64,000 nucleotides of DNA from Flavobacteriales bacterium (GTDB lineage: Bacteria > Bacteroidota > Bacteroidia > Flavobacteriales_G > JALEGO01): contig JAHDEG010000011.1 in assembly GCA_020628935.1 (NCBI GenBank), forward strand, positions 20,952-84,951. Direction: 5' to 3'. Below are positions 1-9,538 of the stretch, one piece after another (position 1 is the first letter of the stretch; each line of letters starts with the position of its first letter). The position numbers and the translations under genes are program-made. The notes below the pieces were generated by a model. The model had not been told where the DNA came from, ran no database searches, and was given only the letters and a program-made list of their open reading frames with translations.

Positions 1-404
1 CAATTAAAATGTTTTCTCATAGTAGCTCTTAAACCTTCTGCTGTAAGAGGTTTAGATAAAAACCCCTCTGAAACACCAAGCGAATCTGCCCTGTCTTTAT
101 CATCTTGTAGTATAGATGTACTCAGCATTAATATAACAACCGATTTTTTTAGTGAGTCACTAAAATCATTGTACGCTTCAAGAAACTCGAAACCATTCAT
201 TTTAGGCATATTAATATCTAAAAATATTAGCGAAGGAATATAACTGCTATCCTCAGTTCCTTTTTTAATATAGTCTAAAGCCTCTAAACCATTTTTCGCA
301 GTTTCAACTCTATCTGTAATTCCAAGAGTTAAAATTAATTCTTTATTAATTAGGTTTGTAGCTAAGCTATCATCAACTAATAAAACACTATCAATCTTTT
401 TCAT
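1..404 (-). CDS. Single-domain response regulator (runs to window edge)
   Basis: My translation from the ATG at 404 gives a CheY-like receiver of about 134 residues. The acidic pair is in VLLVDDS, the phospho-acceptor Asp is in IFLDINMPKMNG, and the conserved Thr/Ser and Lys are in LSTS and SKPLTAEG. There is no output domain in the window. The last codon at the edge reads TG-, so it may stop at or just beyond base 1. It starts 2 bases after the stop of the upstream histidine kinase, so the two are almost certainly co-transcribed and translationally coupled. A lone receiver next to a hybrid-free kinase suggests a phosphotransfer or protein-interaction output. The ORF track omits it because it reaches the edge. 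Confidence 0.85.
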   Translation of the reverse strand, partial: MKKIDSVLLVDDSLATNLINKELILTLGITDRVETAKNGLEALDYIKKGTEDSSYIPSLIFLDINMPKMNGFEFLEAYNDFSDSLKKSVVILMLSTSILQDDKDRADSLGVSEGFLSKPLTAEGLRATMRKHFN

Positions 405-406
405 TT

Positions 407-2515
407 TTATACTTTAAGTGTAAAATAGAAGGTGGTTCCTTTATTTAAGCCTGATTTTAACCATACTTTTCCATTATGATCTTTAATTATTTTTTTACAA
501 GTAGCTAAACCAATACCCGTTCCCGAATACTCATCTCTTGTATTTAATCTCTGAAAAACCTCAAAAATTTTATCGTGATATTTCTCATCTATTCCTATTC
601 CATTATCACTAATACTAAATTGCCAAAAAGACTCTTTCACAGTACAGTCAATAGTAACCAACGGATTTTCAGATTCGTTATACTTTAAACCATTAGTTAT
701 AAAATTTTTGAACAAGAGATAGAGGTGAGATTTTGAAGCAACTATATCAGGTAAATCAGTAATTTCAATATTAGCATTTTTTTCAGTTAAAACTTGTTCT
801 AAATCAGCTTTAACATTTTGTAATAATTCGTTAGTATTAATTTTTTCTTTTTTAAGCTCACTATTATTAAATCTAGAATACTCTAAAATATCTGTAATGA
901 GAATCTTTAGTCTTGTTGCTGCATCTTTAGCAAAACTTAAAAACTGTAACCCCTTGTCATCAAGAACAGTGTTATACTTTAACTCAAAAATTTCTATTGT
1001 ACTCTGAATTGTTCCTAGAGGTTCTTGTAAATCGTGAGATATCATATAACCAAATTGCTCTAACTGTTTGTTACTCTTTTGAAGATTTGATATTGCTAAA
1101 TTACGTTCTTCATTTGCTTTTCTGAGTTCTTTTTCTGAGTTGACTTGATTGTTGATATTTTCGAACAGTACAACTGCACCAGAAGGTTTATTAGCCAAAT
1201 CTTTTAACTGAACAGCTCTAACATCTAAATAGGTAATATCATGAAACCCTGGACGTTTCAAAATTAATCTTGTTCTGACGTCTTGTTCACCGTTTAGGGC
1301 TCGAACTATTGGTAAATCAGTTTCTTTTAAAGGGGTAACTGCATCTAATTCGAACACTCCGAATTTACTAACCATTTCACCTTTGTTTACTCCTTCAATA
1401 TTGTCATCTGCGATTATTTCTCTTCCCGACTGATTTGATAATATGATATCACCTTTCATATCAGCAACCACAACTCCAAAGGGGGATTGCTGCAAAACTG
1501 CATCTAATAATTCTTTCTTGTCTCCCAGTTCCTTTTTCATAGCTTCCCTTTCTAATGCAGTACTTATCCATCCTCCTAATAAACGAAGTAAATTTATCTC
1601 CGACTTATTAAAAGCTACTCTAGTTGTATCACTTGAAAAATTGAGCGTTCCGTAGGTTTTACTATTTACTAAAAGTGGTATTCCAATATAAGACTCTAAC
1701 TTAAATGCTCCATAGCAAGGATGTGCATTGTAAACAGAATCTTTCATACTATCAATATGAATTAATTTATTCTCCTTTAATACTATATCACAATAGGTAT
1801 TACCAATATCAAAAGTTTCGCCACCAGTAAGTAAACCAGCTTCATGAAATGTATATTTAACAACATACTTATTGTTTTTAACCTCACTTATGATACCAAT
1901 TTTAAGGTTTAGCATTCTAGTGACCTCCTTCAATAAATGAATTACATCTTCGTCAAAATTGTTAGAAAAATTTGCGATCAAACCGTATAGCATTTTCAGC
2001 TGGCTATTGTTTCTTTCGATTTGAGCTAATAACTTTTTAACCTCTTCTTTCTCTTGAACTTCTTTGGCAAATTGTTCTGGTGATGGCACTTTTAATGCCT
2101 TAGGTAAAATTGGAACTAAAATTATTGCAGTTGCTATTGATATTAAACCTGTTATTAGCTTTAATATAGACTGCAGTCTGTAGGTAGGAGTCCAGATGGT
2201 CCAAATATCAATCATGTGTGTTAATCCACAAGAGATAATAAATGCAGCAAAAAGATAAAAAATACCCTTCAGCTTTAAATCTGTTCTTTTTCTTATAAAT
2301 ACAATCATCATGATTGGAATAACCATGTAAGCAATTGATGTTAATAAATCACCAACTACGGTAGTCCACAATACTTCTGGCCGCCAAAAATAGCAGTGCC
2401 CATGAGGCATAAAATCACTACTTTCAAAAAAGTTTTTGAAATAGTCAACAATGGGACTGTTAGTTGCTTCAAGTACTTCTTTGTGATTATGGCCTTCATG
2501 CTGTTTCATAAACAA
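407..2515 (-). CDS. Sensor histidine kinase with ethylene-receptor-like membrane domain, GAF and PAS
   Basis: 702 residues. Residues ~36-140 form three membrane helices that match the ethylene-binding domain of plant ETR1 and its cyanobacterial relatives. The lead-in is FMPHGHCYFW, helix 1 has GDLLTSIAYMVIP (Asp56), and helix 2 has CGLTHMIDIW with Cys96 and His100 at the Cys-x3-His spacing of ETR1 Cys65/His69, the copper ligands. Next come a GAF domain (~180-325), a PAS domain (~335-455), a coiled segment, HisKA with the H-box MISHDLQEPL (His494) and a HATPase domain with DNGIGID and GTGIGLA. Domain identity rests on recognised motifs. Ethylene or copper binding is an inference. It pairs with the receiver protein directly downstream. 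Confidence 0.88.
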   Translation of the reverse strand: MFMKQHEGHNHKEVLEATNSPIVDYFKNFFESSDFMPHGHCYFWRPEVLWTTVVGDLLTSIAYMVIPIMMIVFIRKRTDLKLKGIFYLFAAFIISCGLTHMIDIWTIWTPTYRLQSILKLITGLISIATAIILVPILPKALKVPSPEQFAKEVQEKEEVKKLLAQIERNNSQLKMLYGLIANFSNNFDEDVIHLLKEVTRMLNLKIGIISEVKNNKYVVKYTFHEAGLLTGGETFDIGNTYCDIVLKENKLIHIDSMKDSVYNAHPCYGAFKLESYIGIPLLVNSKTYGTLNFSSDTTRVAFNKSEINLLRLLGGWISTALEREAMKKELGDKKELLDAVLQQSPFGVVVADMKGDIILSNQSGREIIADDNIEGVNKGEMVSKFGVFELDAVTPLKETDLPIVRALNGEQDVRTRLILKRPGFHDITYLDVRAVQLKDLANKPSGAVVLFENINNQVNSEKELRKANEERNLAISNLQKSNKQLEQFGYMISHDLQEPLGTIQSTIEIFELKYNTVLDDKGLQFLSFAKDAATRLKILITDILEYSRFNNSELKKEKINTNELLQNVKADLEQVLTEKNANIEITDLPDIVASKSHLYLLFKNFITNGLKYNESENPLVTIDCTVKESFWQFSISDNGIGIDEKYHDKIFEVFQRLNTRDEYSGTGIGLATCKKIIKDHNGKVWLKSGLNKGTTFYFTLKV

Positions 2516-2555
2516 ACTAAATAATGTATTTGGGCTAACTTTCTATTTAAAAACT

Positions 2556-2563
2556 CAAAAATA
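2556..2563 (-). promoter_or_regulatory. TAnnTTTG promoter box upstream of the ethylene-receptor-like kinase
   Basis: Read on the minus strand the bases are TATTTTTG, a full match to the Bacteroidota -7 element TAnnTTTG. It lies about 40 bases before the kinase start codon. I see no convincing -33 TTTG at canonical spacing. Confidence 0.5.
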
Positions 2564-2711
2564 GACATTTATTAAGCGAATAAACCATAACAGATATGAT
2601 ATTAACCTGGAGCTTTATAAATAAATATTAATTTCTGCTGATTTAAAATGAAAGGATATGGCCCCATGTAAAAACAACGAATAAATATTTTTTTATAAGA
2701 GCAACGTATCA

Positions 2712-2719
2712 TATTTTTG
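2712..2719 (+). promoter_or_regulatory. TAnnTTTG promoter box for the TerB-like gene
   Basis: TATTTTTG followed by CAG matches the Bacteroidota -7 box. It is 38 bases upstream of the ATG at 2757 and lies in a divergent intergenic region shared with the histidine kinase. Confidence 0.55.
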
Positions 2720-2756
2720 CAGTAATTATATCAATACAATATCAAATTCAATTAAA

Positions 2757-3182
2757 ATGGCTATAGCTGACTTATATCAATCTAGTGAACATAAAAGTAA
2801 TTTATCACATTTCGCAGCTATAGTTAAACTTGCTTCGGTTGATGGTTCAATTAACGAATCAGAAGACAGCATAGTTAAGGGGTTTGCCAAAAAATTAGGT
2901 ATTACAGACCAAGAATACATAGATATAACCAGTGGAAATAAACATTACCCCATTCATACCCCAGTTGATGCAATGGATAGAAAACAGCACCTGTTAGATT
3001 TCTTTAAAATCATTTACAGCGATCACGTTTTAGATGAGCCTGAAATGAAAATGTTGATGAGTTATGCTGCAGGATTAGGCTATAACTCTGAACAAGCCAA
3101 CGAAATAGTTACTAAGTCCATCAAAATTTTTACTAATAAGTTTGATGTAGAGGAATATGACGCTATCCTTAAGATAGTTTAA
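2757..3182 (+). CDS. TerB-like helical protein
   Basis: 141 residues, soluble and helical. Two acidic segments, VKLASVDGSINESEDSIV and YSDHVLDEPEMKML, are spaced like the pseudo-repeat of TerB/DjlA-type domains, whose acidic residues bind metal. TerB domains are linked to tellurite resistance and to membrane-associated stress complexes, but single-domain Bacteroidota copies have no assigned role. There is no signal peptide. It stands alone after its own promoter box and before a tRNA on the other strand, so context does not help. The family assignment is by motif resemblance. Confidence 0.65.
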   Translation: MAIADLYQSSEHKSNLSHFAAIVKLASVDGSINESEDSIVKGFAKKLGITDQEYIDITSGNKHYPIHTPVDAMDRKQHLLDFFKIIYSDHVLDEPEMKMLMSYAAGLGYNSEQANEIVTKSIKIFTNKFDVEEYDAILKIV

Positions 3183-3392
3183 ACATTTCATACTTAAGGT
3201 TAACTCTGCTACTTCTAAACACAAAAGAATCACTCAAAAATACGTAAAGGCAGGTTATTAATTTCTTTTTAACATCAATAGTTCCTAGCTCTTTATAATT
3301 TGGAATACAAAAGCGCTGTAAAATTATTATTGAGGAAGGGATGAAAAAAAGCATTAACTATTAAATAATTAATACCTACTAAATTTTTAAAG

Positions 3393-3479
3393 CAGAGAGA
3401 GAGGGATTCGAACCCTCGGTACGCGTAAACGCACACACGCTTTCCAGGCGTGCTCCTTAAGCCACTCGGACACCTCTCT
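3393..3479 (-). tRNA. tRNA-Ser (anticodon GGA)
   Basis: Read on the minus strand it folds as a class II tRNA of 87 nt. The acceptor AGAGAGG pairs with TCTCTCT (last pair G-U), the anticodon loop is CTGGAAA giving GGA, there is a long variable arm, and the T arm is GAGGGTTCGAATCCCTC. The 3' CCA is not encoded. It lies 7 bases downstream of the stop of nothing on its own strand; the minus-strand gene ending at 3487 precedes it, so the two may share a transcript. Confidence 0.95.
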
Positions 3480-3486
3480 AAATATA

Positions 3487-4125
3487 TTACTCACCTAGCA
3501 TTCGTTCAATCATAGCCGCAGAATCTTCTGCAGTGTTTGCGCTCTCTAAATGCTCTTCTATATCTTCTACTTTTATTTCTGGCTCTTCAACTGTTGTTTC
3601 AACATTATTTTCTACTTCTTCATGAACAGCGTCTTCTTTATGATCACCAGAGAGCATTGGCTTTACAAAAAACCATCCTACTAAAGCAAGAACTAAAACT
3701 GCAATTATGCCTATTATTAATCCCTTTTTACTTTTTTTAGGAGTATCATTTAACTGATCATCCATAAAATCGAGCGAAGAATCTAATTCAGAAACTTTTC
3801 TTTTAGAACCAAAACTTGGAACTGGCTCTCCTTTAACCAAAGCATTAACCTTAGTTACATATTTATAATTAAGATAAGCCATAACCTCAGCTTCCTTACC
3901 TTTAAACTCAGAAACCAATTTAGGCACATGCTTAAGCTTACTTTTTCTGTATTTAGTAAAAAATACTTCTAAATTTTCTTTCAAAGATTTAGATGCATCG
4001 TAGTAATCAACAGTAGAATCTTCAACTACTGATTTAATTTCGCTAGTTGTTTCTTCTATATTTGATAAAGACTCGCTGTTTAAGCCATCTTCCGCATCAA
4101 TATTATTTTCATCTTGCATAGCCAA
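3487..4125 (-). CDS. Single-pass membrane protein of unknown function
   Basis: 212 residues. The cytoplasmic-looking N-terminal part (1-130) is acidic at first, then basic and helical around residues 50-95 (FFTKYRKSKLKHVPKLVSEF). A single strong transmembrane helix covers residues ~135-154 (IIGIIAVLVLALVGWFF), preceded by a lysine cluster. The remaining ~55 residues are highly acidic and probably disordered. No enzymatic motif is visible and I do not recognise a family. Topology by the positive-inside rule places the N-terminus in the cytoplasm. It sits upstream of tRNA-Ser on the same strand. Confidence 0.75.
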   Translation of the reverse strand: MAMQDENNIDAEDGLNSESLSNIEETTSEIKSVVEDSTVDYYDASKSLKENLEVFFTKYRKSKLKHVPKLVSEFKGKEAEVMAYLNYKYVTKVNALVKGEPVPSFGSKRKVSELDSSLDFMDDQLNDTPKKSKKGLIIGIIAVLVLALVGWFFVKPMLSGDHKEDAVHEEVENNVETTVEEPEIKVEDIEEHLESANTAEDSAAMIERMLGE

Positions 4126-4222
4126 TAGTTGTAGGATTAACTCAAAAGTAATAAAAGCATTTATATAATACTAAAGCTATTTAATAAATGCTTCAAATGT
4201 TATCTGAATAAAAGTGAAAAAG

Positions 4223-6613
4223 TTAATATTTAATCCATTTTTGAGTAGCTACTTTTATGTTATTATCGTAAACTGAAACCTGGTAAGTTCCGGTGGCTAA
4301 ACCATTAGCGCTGTTAATTTGACCTTCCATTGATATTATTGGCTCTTGCAATACAACTTCACCTAATATATTTCTTATTTGAATATATTTTGTAGTACTT
4401 GTAGCGTTTGCAAAAGAATAATTCAACAGCCCACTACTAGGGTTAGGGTAAAAGATAACATTCGTCTTTGTTGAAACCTCTTTTTGAGATAATGCTGCAT
4501 CAAACACTTTAAAATCATCAAACCCGGCTTCTGTAATGTTTCCTTCAGGAATATCAACTGCTGTTACAATTAACTGAAGAGGTAAGGTTGTATTTACATA
4601 GTCTGACAAGGTATATGTATCTGACAACCATTCAGACATTGTTGAAGTAGCATCTCTAAACATCAATGTAACTGTTTGATTTCCGTCAGAAATTTTCACA
4701 TCCATATAATCATTTAACGGATTATTACCCTGCGAATTGAAAGAAGAAAACCAATGACTAAAACTTAGTTGAGCAGAGCCGTATCCATCCACATTAAAAA
4801 GAGGAGATTTTAATACTGTAATTCCATCATCAATATCATCCTCCCAAGGATTATTGGTCATGTTATTTCCTGTTATATAAGCTTTTTCGCCACAATCGGT
4901 TGCTGCATCTGTATCTGGATTAGAAAGTGTTCCATCATCTTGTGCTGAACCATTAGGAATGCCTCTTTCCCAATCGCCACTACTTGCTGTTGTTTCAACT
5001 ACCCATCCCAAATCATTTTCAAAATTATCTTCATACCCCTCAATTAAAGAATATGATAAATTTGTATTTGAAGCATCTATAACTGTACTCGGCAAGCAAA
5101 CTGGCTTGTATCCCCACTTAGAAACAGAAACTTCGTAAGTACCAGAAGGAATACCACAACGCTCAAAATTACCACTAGCATCTGTTATGAAATTATAACT
5201 AATGGCTTCATTGTACACCACTACTGAAACTCCTTCAACTGAATTACCTTGAGCATCTTGAACTATCCCTGCTAAATCTACCGCTGAAGAAACAGGTACT
5301 AATTCTACATCTAAATTAGTGGTTTGCCCATTCGTTAAGGTAACTCCAGTAACTTCTTTAGTTTCGTAACCAAACTTCGAGAATCGTATTGTATACGTGC
5401 CTAAGGTATGATAACCAGTGTTAAACGCACCGTCTTGTAGTGAAAATTTTTCTATATCTGTTCCTAAAATTTCTACTTTAACTCCATCCAAATTCGCTCC
5501 ACAAACACCATCTGTTACGAATCCTTCTAAATAGCAGCCTCTCTTATAAATAGGGAACAGCACAAACAATCCTTCTTCCATATCTGTTGCCAATATATTA
5601 CCCGATGGTAAATAAGGGTAAGCTCCCCAACAGCCATTAAAACCATCTCCGCTCAAGGGAGATGTATCATAATTGCCCACTTCTATAAGGTTGTAAGGAT
5701 GGTTTGCATCCACAATAGTTACGCCATCCCTATAATAAGATGTCACTAAATATTTATCGTAATAGTGTGTGTTATGAGGAATAACATTTTCACCTGGACT
5801 GGATTGATAACGATCTAATTCCACCACATTTGACAAATCCGACACGTCATACGATGCAACATATGCATTTGAAACCTCATCGGTAGTAAACACATAATTA
5901 CCATCATCAGAAACCCAAACATTATGTGAAAACTCACTTGGTGTATCCCAAGCAGCCATAGTTACAGGGTTTGTTTTACTTGTTACATCTGCAGCTATTG
6001 TAATACCGTCATATACTGCTGAACCCCAAAGTGTATCTCCTCTAACTACTCCATCGTGAAAATAATACTCATCGTATAAACCAGCTTCTGTAGGGTTCCA
6101 AGGATCTTGGCTTAAATCTAAAATTATTGCTCCTCCCTCACTATAATTTGCTCCAAAAACATAACAATATCCATTTTCATCTATATATAAATTATGTGCA
6201 CTTTGAAAAGGATAATTTACTCCTGTATAGTATTTTGAAGCAATCGTATCAGATGTAGCTAGTGTGCTCATATCTACAATTAACAAACCAAAACCGGTAC
6301 CATCTTGGGTTCTATCTGTTGTTACATACGCATAATGCTTCCATGTTTTAATATCACGCCAAGTTGAGTTAAAGCCATCTCTATAAAATAACTCAGGCAT
6401 TCCGTTTACCGGATCGGTAACATCTAGTATTGAAAAACCTTTTCGAGTTCCCACTAAAGCGTATTCATTTCCAAGAGAATCGGCATAACCCCAAACATCA
6501 TTTAGTTTTTCGTTAGGATAAGTTCTGCTACCAAACGAGCCCATGTTTAATTGAGCCACTAATAAAGTTGTAAAAAATGAAAATGTGAGTGAAAACGTAA
6601 GTTTTTTAATCAT
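4223..6613 (-). CDS. Secreted choice-of-anchor B type protein with LVIVD repeats and T9SS sorting domain
   Basis: 796 residues. The N-terminal signal peptide is KLTFSLTFSFFTTLLVAQ. Residues ~25-375 are a beta-propeller-like region with LVIVD-type repeats (for example LLIVDMSTLATSD and VTIVDANHPYNLIEVG). Two carboxypeptidase-regulatory-like domains follow (~380-535), then a jelly-roll-like segment (~540-700). The C-terminal ~85 residues, starting VIFYPNPSSG and ending in basic IKY, are a T9SS type A sorting domain. The protein should be exported by Sec, secreted by the type IX system and attached to the surface. No catalytic residues are evident. Its substrate or partner is unknown. Confidence 0.88.
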   Translation of the reverse strand: MIKKLTFSLTFSFFTTLLVAQLNMGSFGSRTYPNEKLNDVWGYADSLGNEYALVGTRKGFSILDVTDPVNGMPELFYRDGFNSTWRDIKTWKHYAYVTTDRTQDGTGFGLLIVDMSTLATSDTIASKYYTGVNYPFQSAHNLYIDENGYCYVFGANYSEGGAIILDLSQDPWNPTEAGLYDEYYFHDGVVRGDTLWGSAVYDGITIAADVTSKTNPVTMAAWDTPSEFSHNVWVSDDGNYVFTTDEVSNAYVASYDVSDLSNVVELDRYQSSPGENVIPHNTHYYDKYLVTSYYRDGVTIVDANHPYNLIEVGNYDTSPLSGDGFNGCWGAYPYLPSGNILATDMEEGLFVLFPIYKRGCYLEGFVTDGVCGANLDGVKVEILGTDIEKFSLQDGAFNTGYHTLGTYTIRFSKFGYETKEVTGVTLTNGQTTNLDVELVPVSSAVDLAGIVQDAQGNSVEGVSVVVYNEAISYNFITDASGNFERCGIPSGTYEVSVSKWGYKPVCLPSTVIDASNTNLSYSLIEGYEDNFENDLGWVVETTASSGDWERGIPNGSAQDDGTLSNPDTDAATDCGEKAYITGNNMTNNPWEDDIDDGITVLKSPLFNVDGYGSAQLSFSHWFSSFNSQGNNPLNDYMDVKISDGNQTVTLMFRDATSTMSEWLSDTYTLSDYVNTTLPLQLIVTAVDIPEGNITEAGFDDFKVFDAALSQKEVSTKTNVIFYPNPSSGLLNYSFANATSTTKYIQIRNILGEVVLQEPIISMEGQINSANGLATGTYQVSVYDNNIKVATQKWIKY

Positions 6614-6718
6614 AAAGTATAGTTGTTAGGATGGTACTAAATATAACTAATAATTACAGTCATATGCAACCAAATTAAAAATGAAACTAACCGCTTAAAT
6701 AGAAATTTGTTGATTTAA

Positions 6719-9439
6719 CTAAAATTCTAACTCAAATTGATTTAATAAATCATCGTCATTAGATTTAGGTTTTTTAGTCTTCTTAGGTTCTTTTTTTAGC
6801 TCAGCACCCTCGTTATTAACTTGAAGAGTTTCTTCAGTATTACCATCTACTGACTCTTCAGCTGGCTCTTTCATCTCTACCAACTCACCCAAATTAGGTT
6901 GCAGAGGTTCTAACCTATTTATTGACTTTACTTTATTGGTTGTAAGTCTGTTACCTATAGCTTTTAATCCTTTTACAGAAATAAATTCTGCTACATTTAT
7001 TGTTTCAGATTCTCTTTCTTTACCTTTTTCTTTTTTAAACTCTAGTTCTACCATTGGTATCCAATCAGTAGATGCAAACTCCAAGTATGACTTTTCGTGC
7101 TCCGTTATAAAACTGACTTTTTTATCTGAATCTTCGGCTAAAAACCTTTTTACATTAAACTGTTCTTTTTCTCCATCCCAATATATACAAGAGATAGGTT
7201 TATTAGGCTTCCATTTTTCAATATGTATTAAATCATCATCAAAATGAGTAGATACATCTAATCCTACTAAACGATAATTACCTGATTGATTAATGGTTAG
7301 TATTTTATCTTCGGCACCAAACTCCCCTAAGTAATCTCCTCGCTCTTGCTTATTTAACCGCATTACAGAATCGTCAAACCATAGTTTAAGAGCTCCTAAA
7401 GTGGACAAGCCTTTTTCTTTTTGTTCGATTTTCTTTACCGGATATTTTGTTACCGTATTACCGGCTGCTCCTCTACCCTTAATGGCTAGTTCTCCAAAAT
7501 CTTGTTCAAATTTTAGCTTTCTAACTTTAGCAATAGGTTTTAGAAGGATAGATACCACCTCAGCTTCGCCATTAGGATTTACTGATAAATACAGTACTTC
7601 AGAGCCTTTAGCGCCTTTGGTTAAGGCATATTCTTTATCTCGGGTTATGGATGTAACTTGAAAACGTTTAGCATATGCTTTTTTACTTTCGCCATCCTTA
7701 TAAATTAAATTATAAGTGGTGCGTTTGTCGCCTTTTTTCCAAACTGCTACGTGAATAATATTTTTACCTACAAATGTTTTATTGGCAATTTTAGTGATTT
7801 GCATTACGCCATCCTTTCTAATAATAATTACATCATCAATATCTGAACAATCGCACACAAACTCTGATTCTGACTTTTTGAGTCCCATGCCAATAAACCC
7901 TTCAGATCTATCAACATATAGTTTTGTATTAGCGACTGCAACATTTGTTCTTTCAATGGTGCCAAACGATCTTATTTCTGTTTTTCGATCCCTTCCTTTG
8001 CCGTATTTTTTCTTAATATCCTCATAAAACTTTATGCTAAAGTTTATGATATCAGCGAGGTTTCCTTTTACAACTTCTAGCTCCTCTTCTAACCCTTTTA
8101 TATAATTATCTGCTTTGAAGCTATCAAACTTTGAGATTCGCTTAATTTTAATCTCAACCAAACGCTCTACATCTTCATCTGTAACTGGTTTAATAAGATG
8201 CTTAATGTGAGGTTTTAATCCTTTGTGTATGGTTTCTATAATTTCATCCCAAGTTTCGCACTCTTCAATATCGCGATAGATACGATTTTCAATAAAAATT
8301 TTCTCTAATGAAGCAGCATGCCAAGAGTTTTCGAGCTCGTTTTTTCGTATTTCTAATTCGAGTTGAAGCAGGTTACGGGTGTTTTCTGTATTTTTTCTTA
8401 GAATATCTTCAACACCAATGAAATGTGGTTTATCATTTTCAATGATACAGGCGTTAGGCGAAATAGATATTTCACAATCTGTAAATGCATAAAGTGCATC
8501 AATCATTTTATCAGGAGATAAACCAGCATTTAAATGAACGAGTATTTCAACATTTTCGGCCGTATTATCTTCTATCTTTTTTATTTTTATTTTGCCCTTA
8601 GTATTTGCTTTAAGAATAGAATCAATTAGGGAGGAAGTTGTTGTATTAAAAGGTATCTCTGTTATTACCAACGTTTTTTTATCAAGAGCATCAATTTTAG
8701 CTCTAACACGAATTTTCCCCCCCCTTAGTCCGTTATTATATGCAGAAAAATCTGCAGTACCGCCTGTTAAAAAATCTGGTAAAAGTGTGAATTTTTTCCC
8801 TTTTAAATGTTTTATTGAGCAATCTATAAGCTCATTAAAATTATGAGGCAAAATTTTGCAAGCCAAACCTACGGCAATACCTTCTGCACCCTGTGCTAAA
8901 AGCAATGGAAACTTTACGGGTAAGTTTAAGGGTTCCCTATTTCTACCATCGTAAGATAATTGCCAGTTTGTAGTTTTCGGATTAAATACTACATCTAAAG
9001 CGAATTTAGAAAGCCTTGCTTCTATATATCTCGGTGCTGCAGAACGATCTCCGGTAAAAATATTACCCCAGTTTCCTTGCATGTCAATTAACAAATCTTT
9101 TTGTCCTAATTGAACCATCGCATCACCAATAGAAGCATCACCATGTGGGTGATATTTCATTGTGTTACCAATTACATTGGCAACTTTATTGTATCGACCG
9201 TCTTCCAATTCACGCATTGAATGAAGAATACGTCTTTGTACTGGTTTAAAACCATCGTTAACCATTGGCACCGCCCGTTCTAAAATAACGTAAGAAGCAT
9301 AATCAAGAAAGTACTCATTGTACATACCTGATACCGGAATAATTTTATCTCCTTCAGAACCATCGCTTGCTGAGGCATTTAAAAACTCTTCGTCTTTCTC
9401 TTCTTCTTCGTTATTTGAATGATCATCTGCCATATACAT
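6719..9439 (-). CDS. parC: DNA topoisomerase IV subunit A (ParC-type)
   Basis: 906 residues. The breakage-reunion domain starts near residue 38 (YFLDYASYVILERAVP), with the DNA-binding PHGDASIGDAMV and the catalytic Tyr138 in SAAPRYIE. The C-terminal half contains the degenerate propeller blades typical of Bacteroidota 'DNA gyrase/topoisomerase IV subunit A'. The tail is acidic and then lysine-rich. It decatenates and relaxes DNA with ParE, but no parE-like gene adjoins it here. ParC is preferred over GyrA because of the short N-terminus and weak GyrA-box conservation, but this is not certain. ATG 9439 and ATG 9433 (MADDHSNN) are both possible starts. Confidence 0.88.
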   Translation of the reverse strand: MYMADDHSNNEEEEKDEEFLNASASDGSEGDKIIPVSGMYNEYFLDYASYVILERAVPMVNDGFKPVQRRILHSMRELEDGRYNKVANVIGNTMKYHPHGDASIGDAMVQLGQKDLLIDMQGNWGNIFTGDRSAAPRYIEARLSKFALDVVFNPKTTNWQLSYDGRNREPLNLPVKFPLLLAQGAEGIAVGLACKILPHNFNELIDCSIKHLKGKKFTLLPDFLTGGTADFSAYNNGLRGGKIRVRAKIDALDKKTLVITEIPFNTTTSSLIDSILKANTKGKIKIKKIEDNTAENVEILVHLNAGLSPDKMIDALYAFTDCEISISPNACIIENDKPHFIGVEDILRKNTENTRNLLQLELEIRKNELENSWHAASLEKIFIENRIYRDIEECETWDEIIETIHKGLKPHIKHLIKPVTDEDVERLVEIKIKRISKFDSFKADNYIKGLEEELEVVKGNLADIINFSIKFYEDIKKKYGKGRDRKTEIRSFGTIERTNVAVANTKLYVDRSEGFIGMGLKKSESEFVCDCSDIDDVIIIRKDGVMQITKIANKTFVGKNIIHVAVWKKGDKRTTYNLIYKDGESKKAYAKRFQVTSITRDKEYALTKGAKGSEVLYLSVNPNGEAEVVSILLKPIAKVRKLKFEQDFGELAIKGRGAAGNTVTKYPVKKIEQKEKGLSTLGALKLWFDDSVMRLNKQERGDYLGEFGAEDKILTINQSGNYRLVGLDVSTHFDDDLIHIEKWKPNKPISCIYWDGEKEQFNVKRFLAEDSDKKVSFITEHEKSYLEFASTDWIPMVELEFKKEKGKERESETINVAEFISVKGLKAIGNRLTTNKVKSINRLEPLQPNLGELVEMKEPAEESVDGNTEETLQVNNEGAELKKEPKKTKKPKSNDDDLLNQFELEF

Positions 9440-9538
9440 ACAAAATAACTAAAATTTTTGAGCTATATCTAACGTATCGATTATATTTTTATTACAGACT
9501 TTAAATGGTAATATGTCAATTTTCAGCACCTTTGCACT

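Noticed and set aside
1443-1655. 70-aa plus-strand ORF inside the histidine kinase
   Set aside because: Complete overlap with a strongly supported gene; no recognisable domain; typical antisense shadow.
3169-3354. 61-aa minus-strand ORF between the TerB-like gene and tRNA-Ser
   Set aside because: No domain, overlaps the TerB-like stop, low-complexity composition.
7401-8846. Plus-strand ORFs inside parC (7401-7661, 7782-8027, 8592-8846)
   Set aside because: Antisense to catalytic and propeller regions of topoisomerase IV; no motifs.
6719-9439. A parE/gyrB partner next to parC
   Set aside because: Looked for on both sides; the neighbours are a T9SS protein and a glycosyltransferase.
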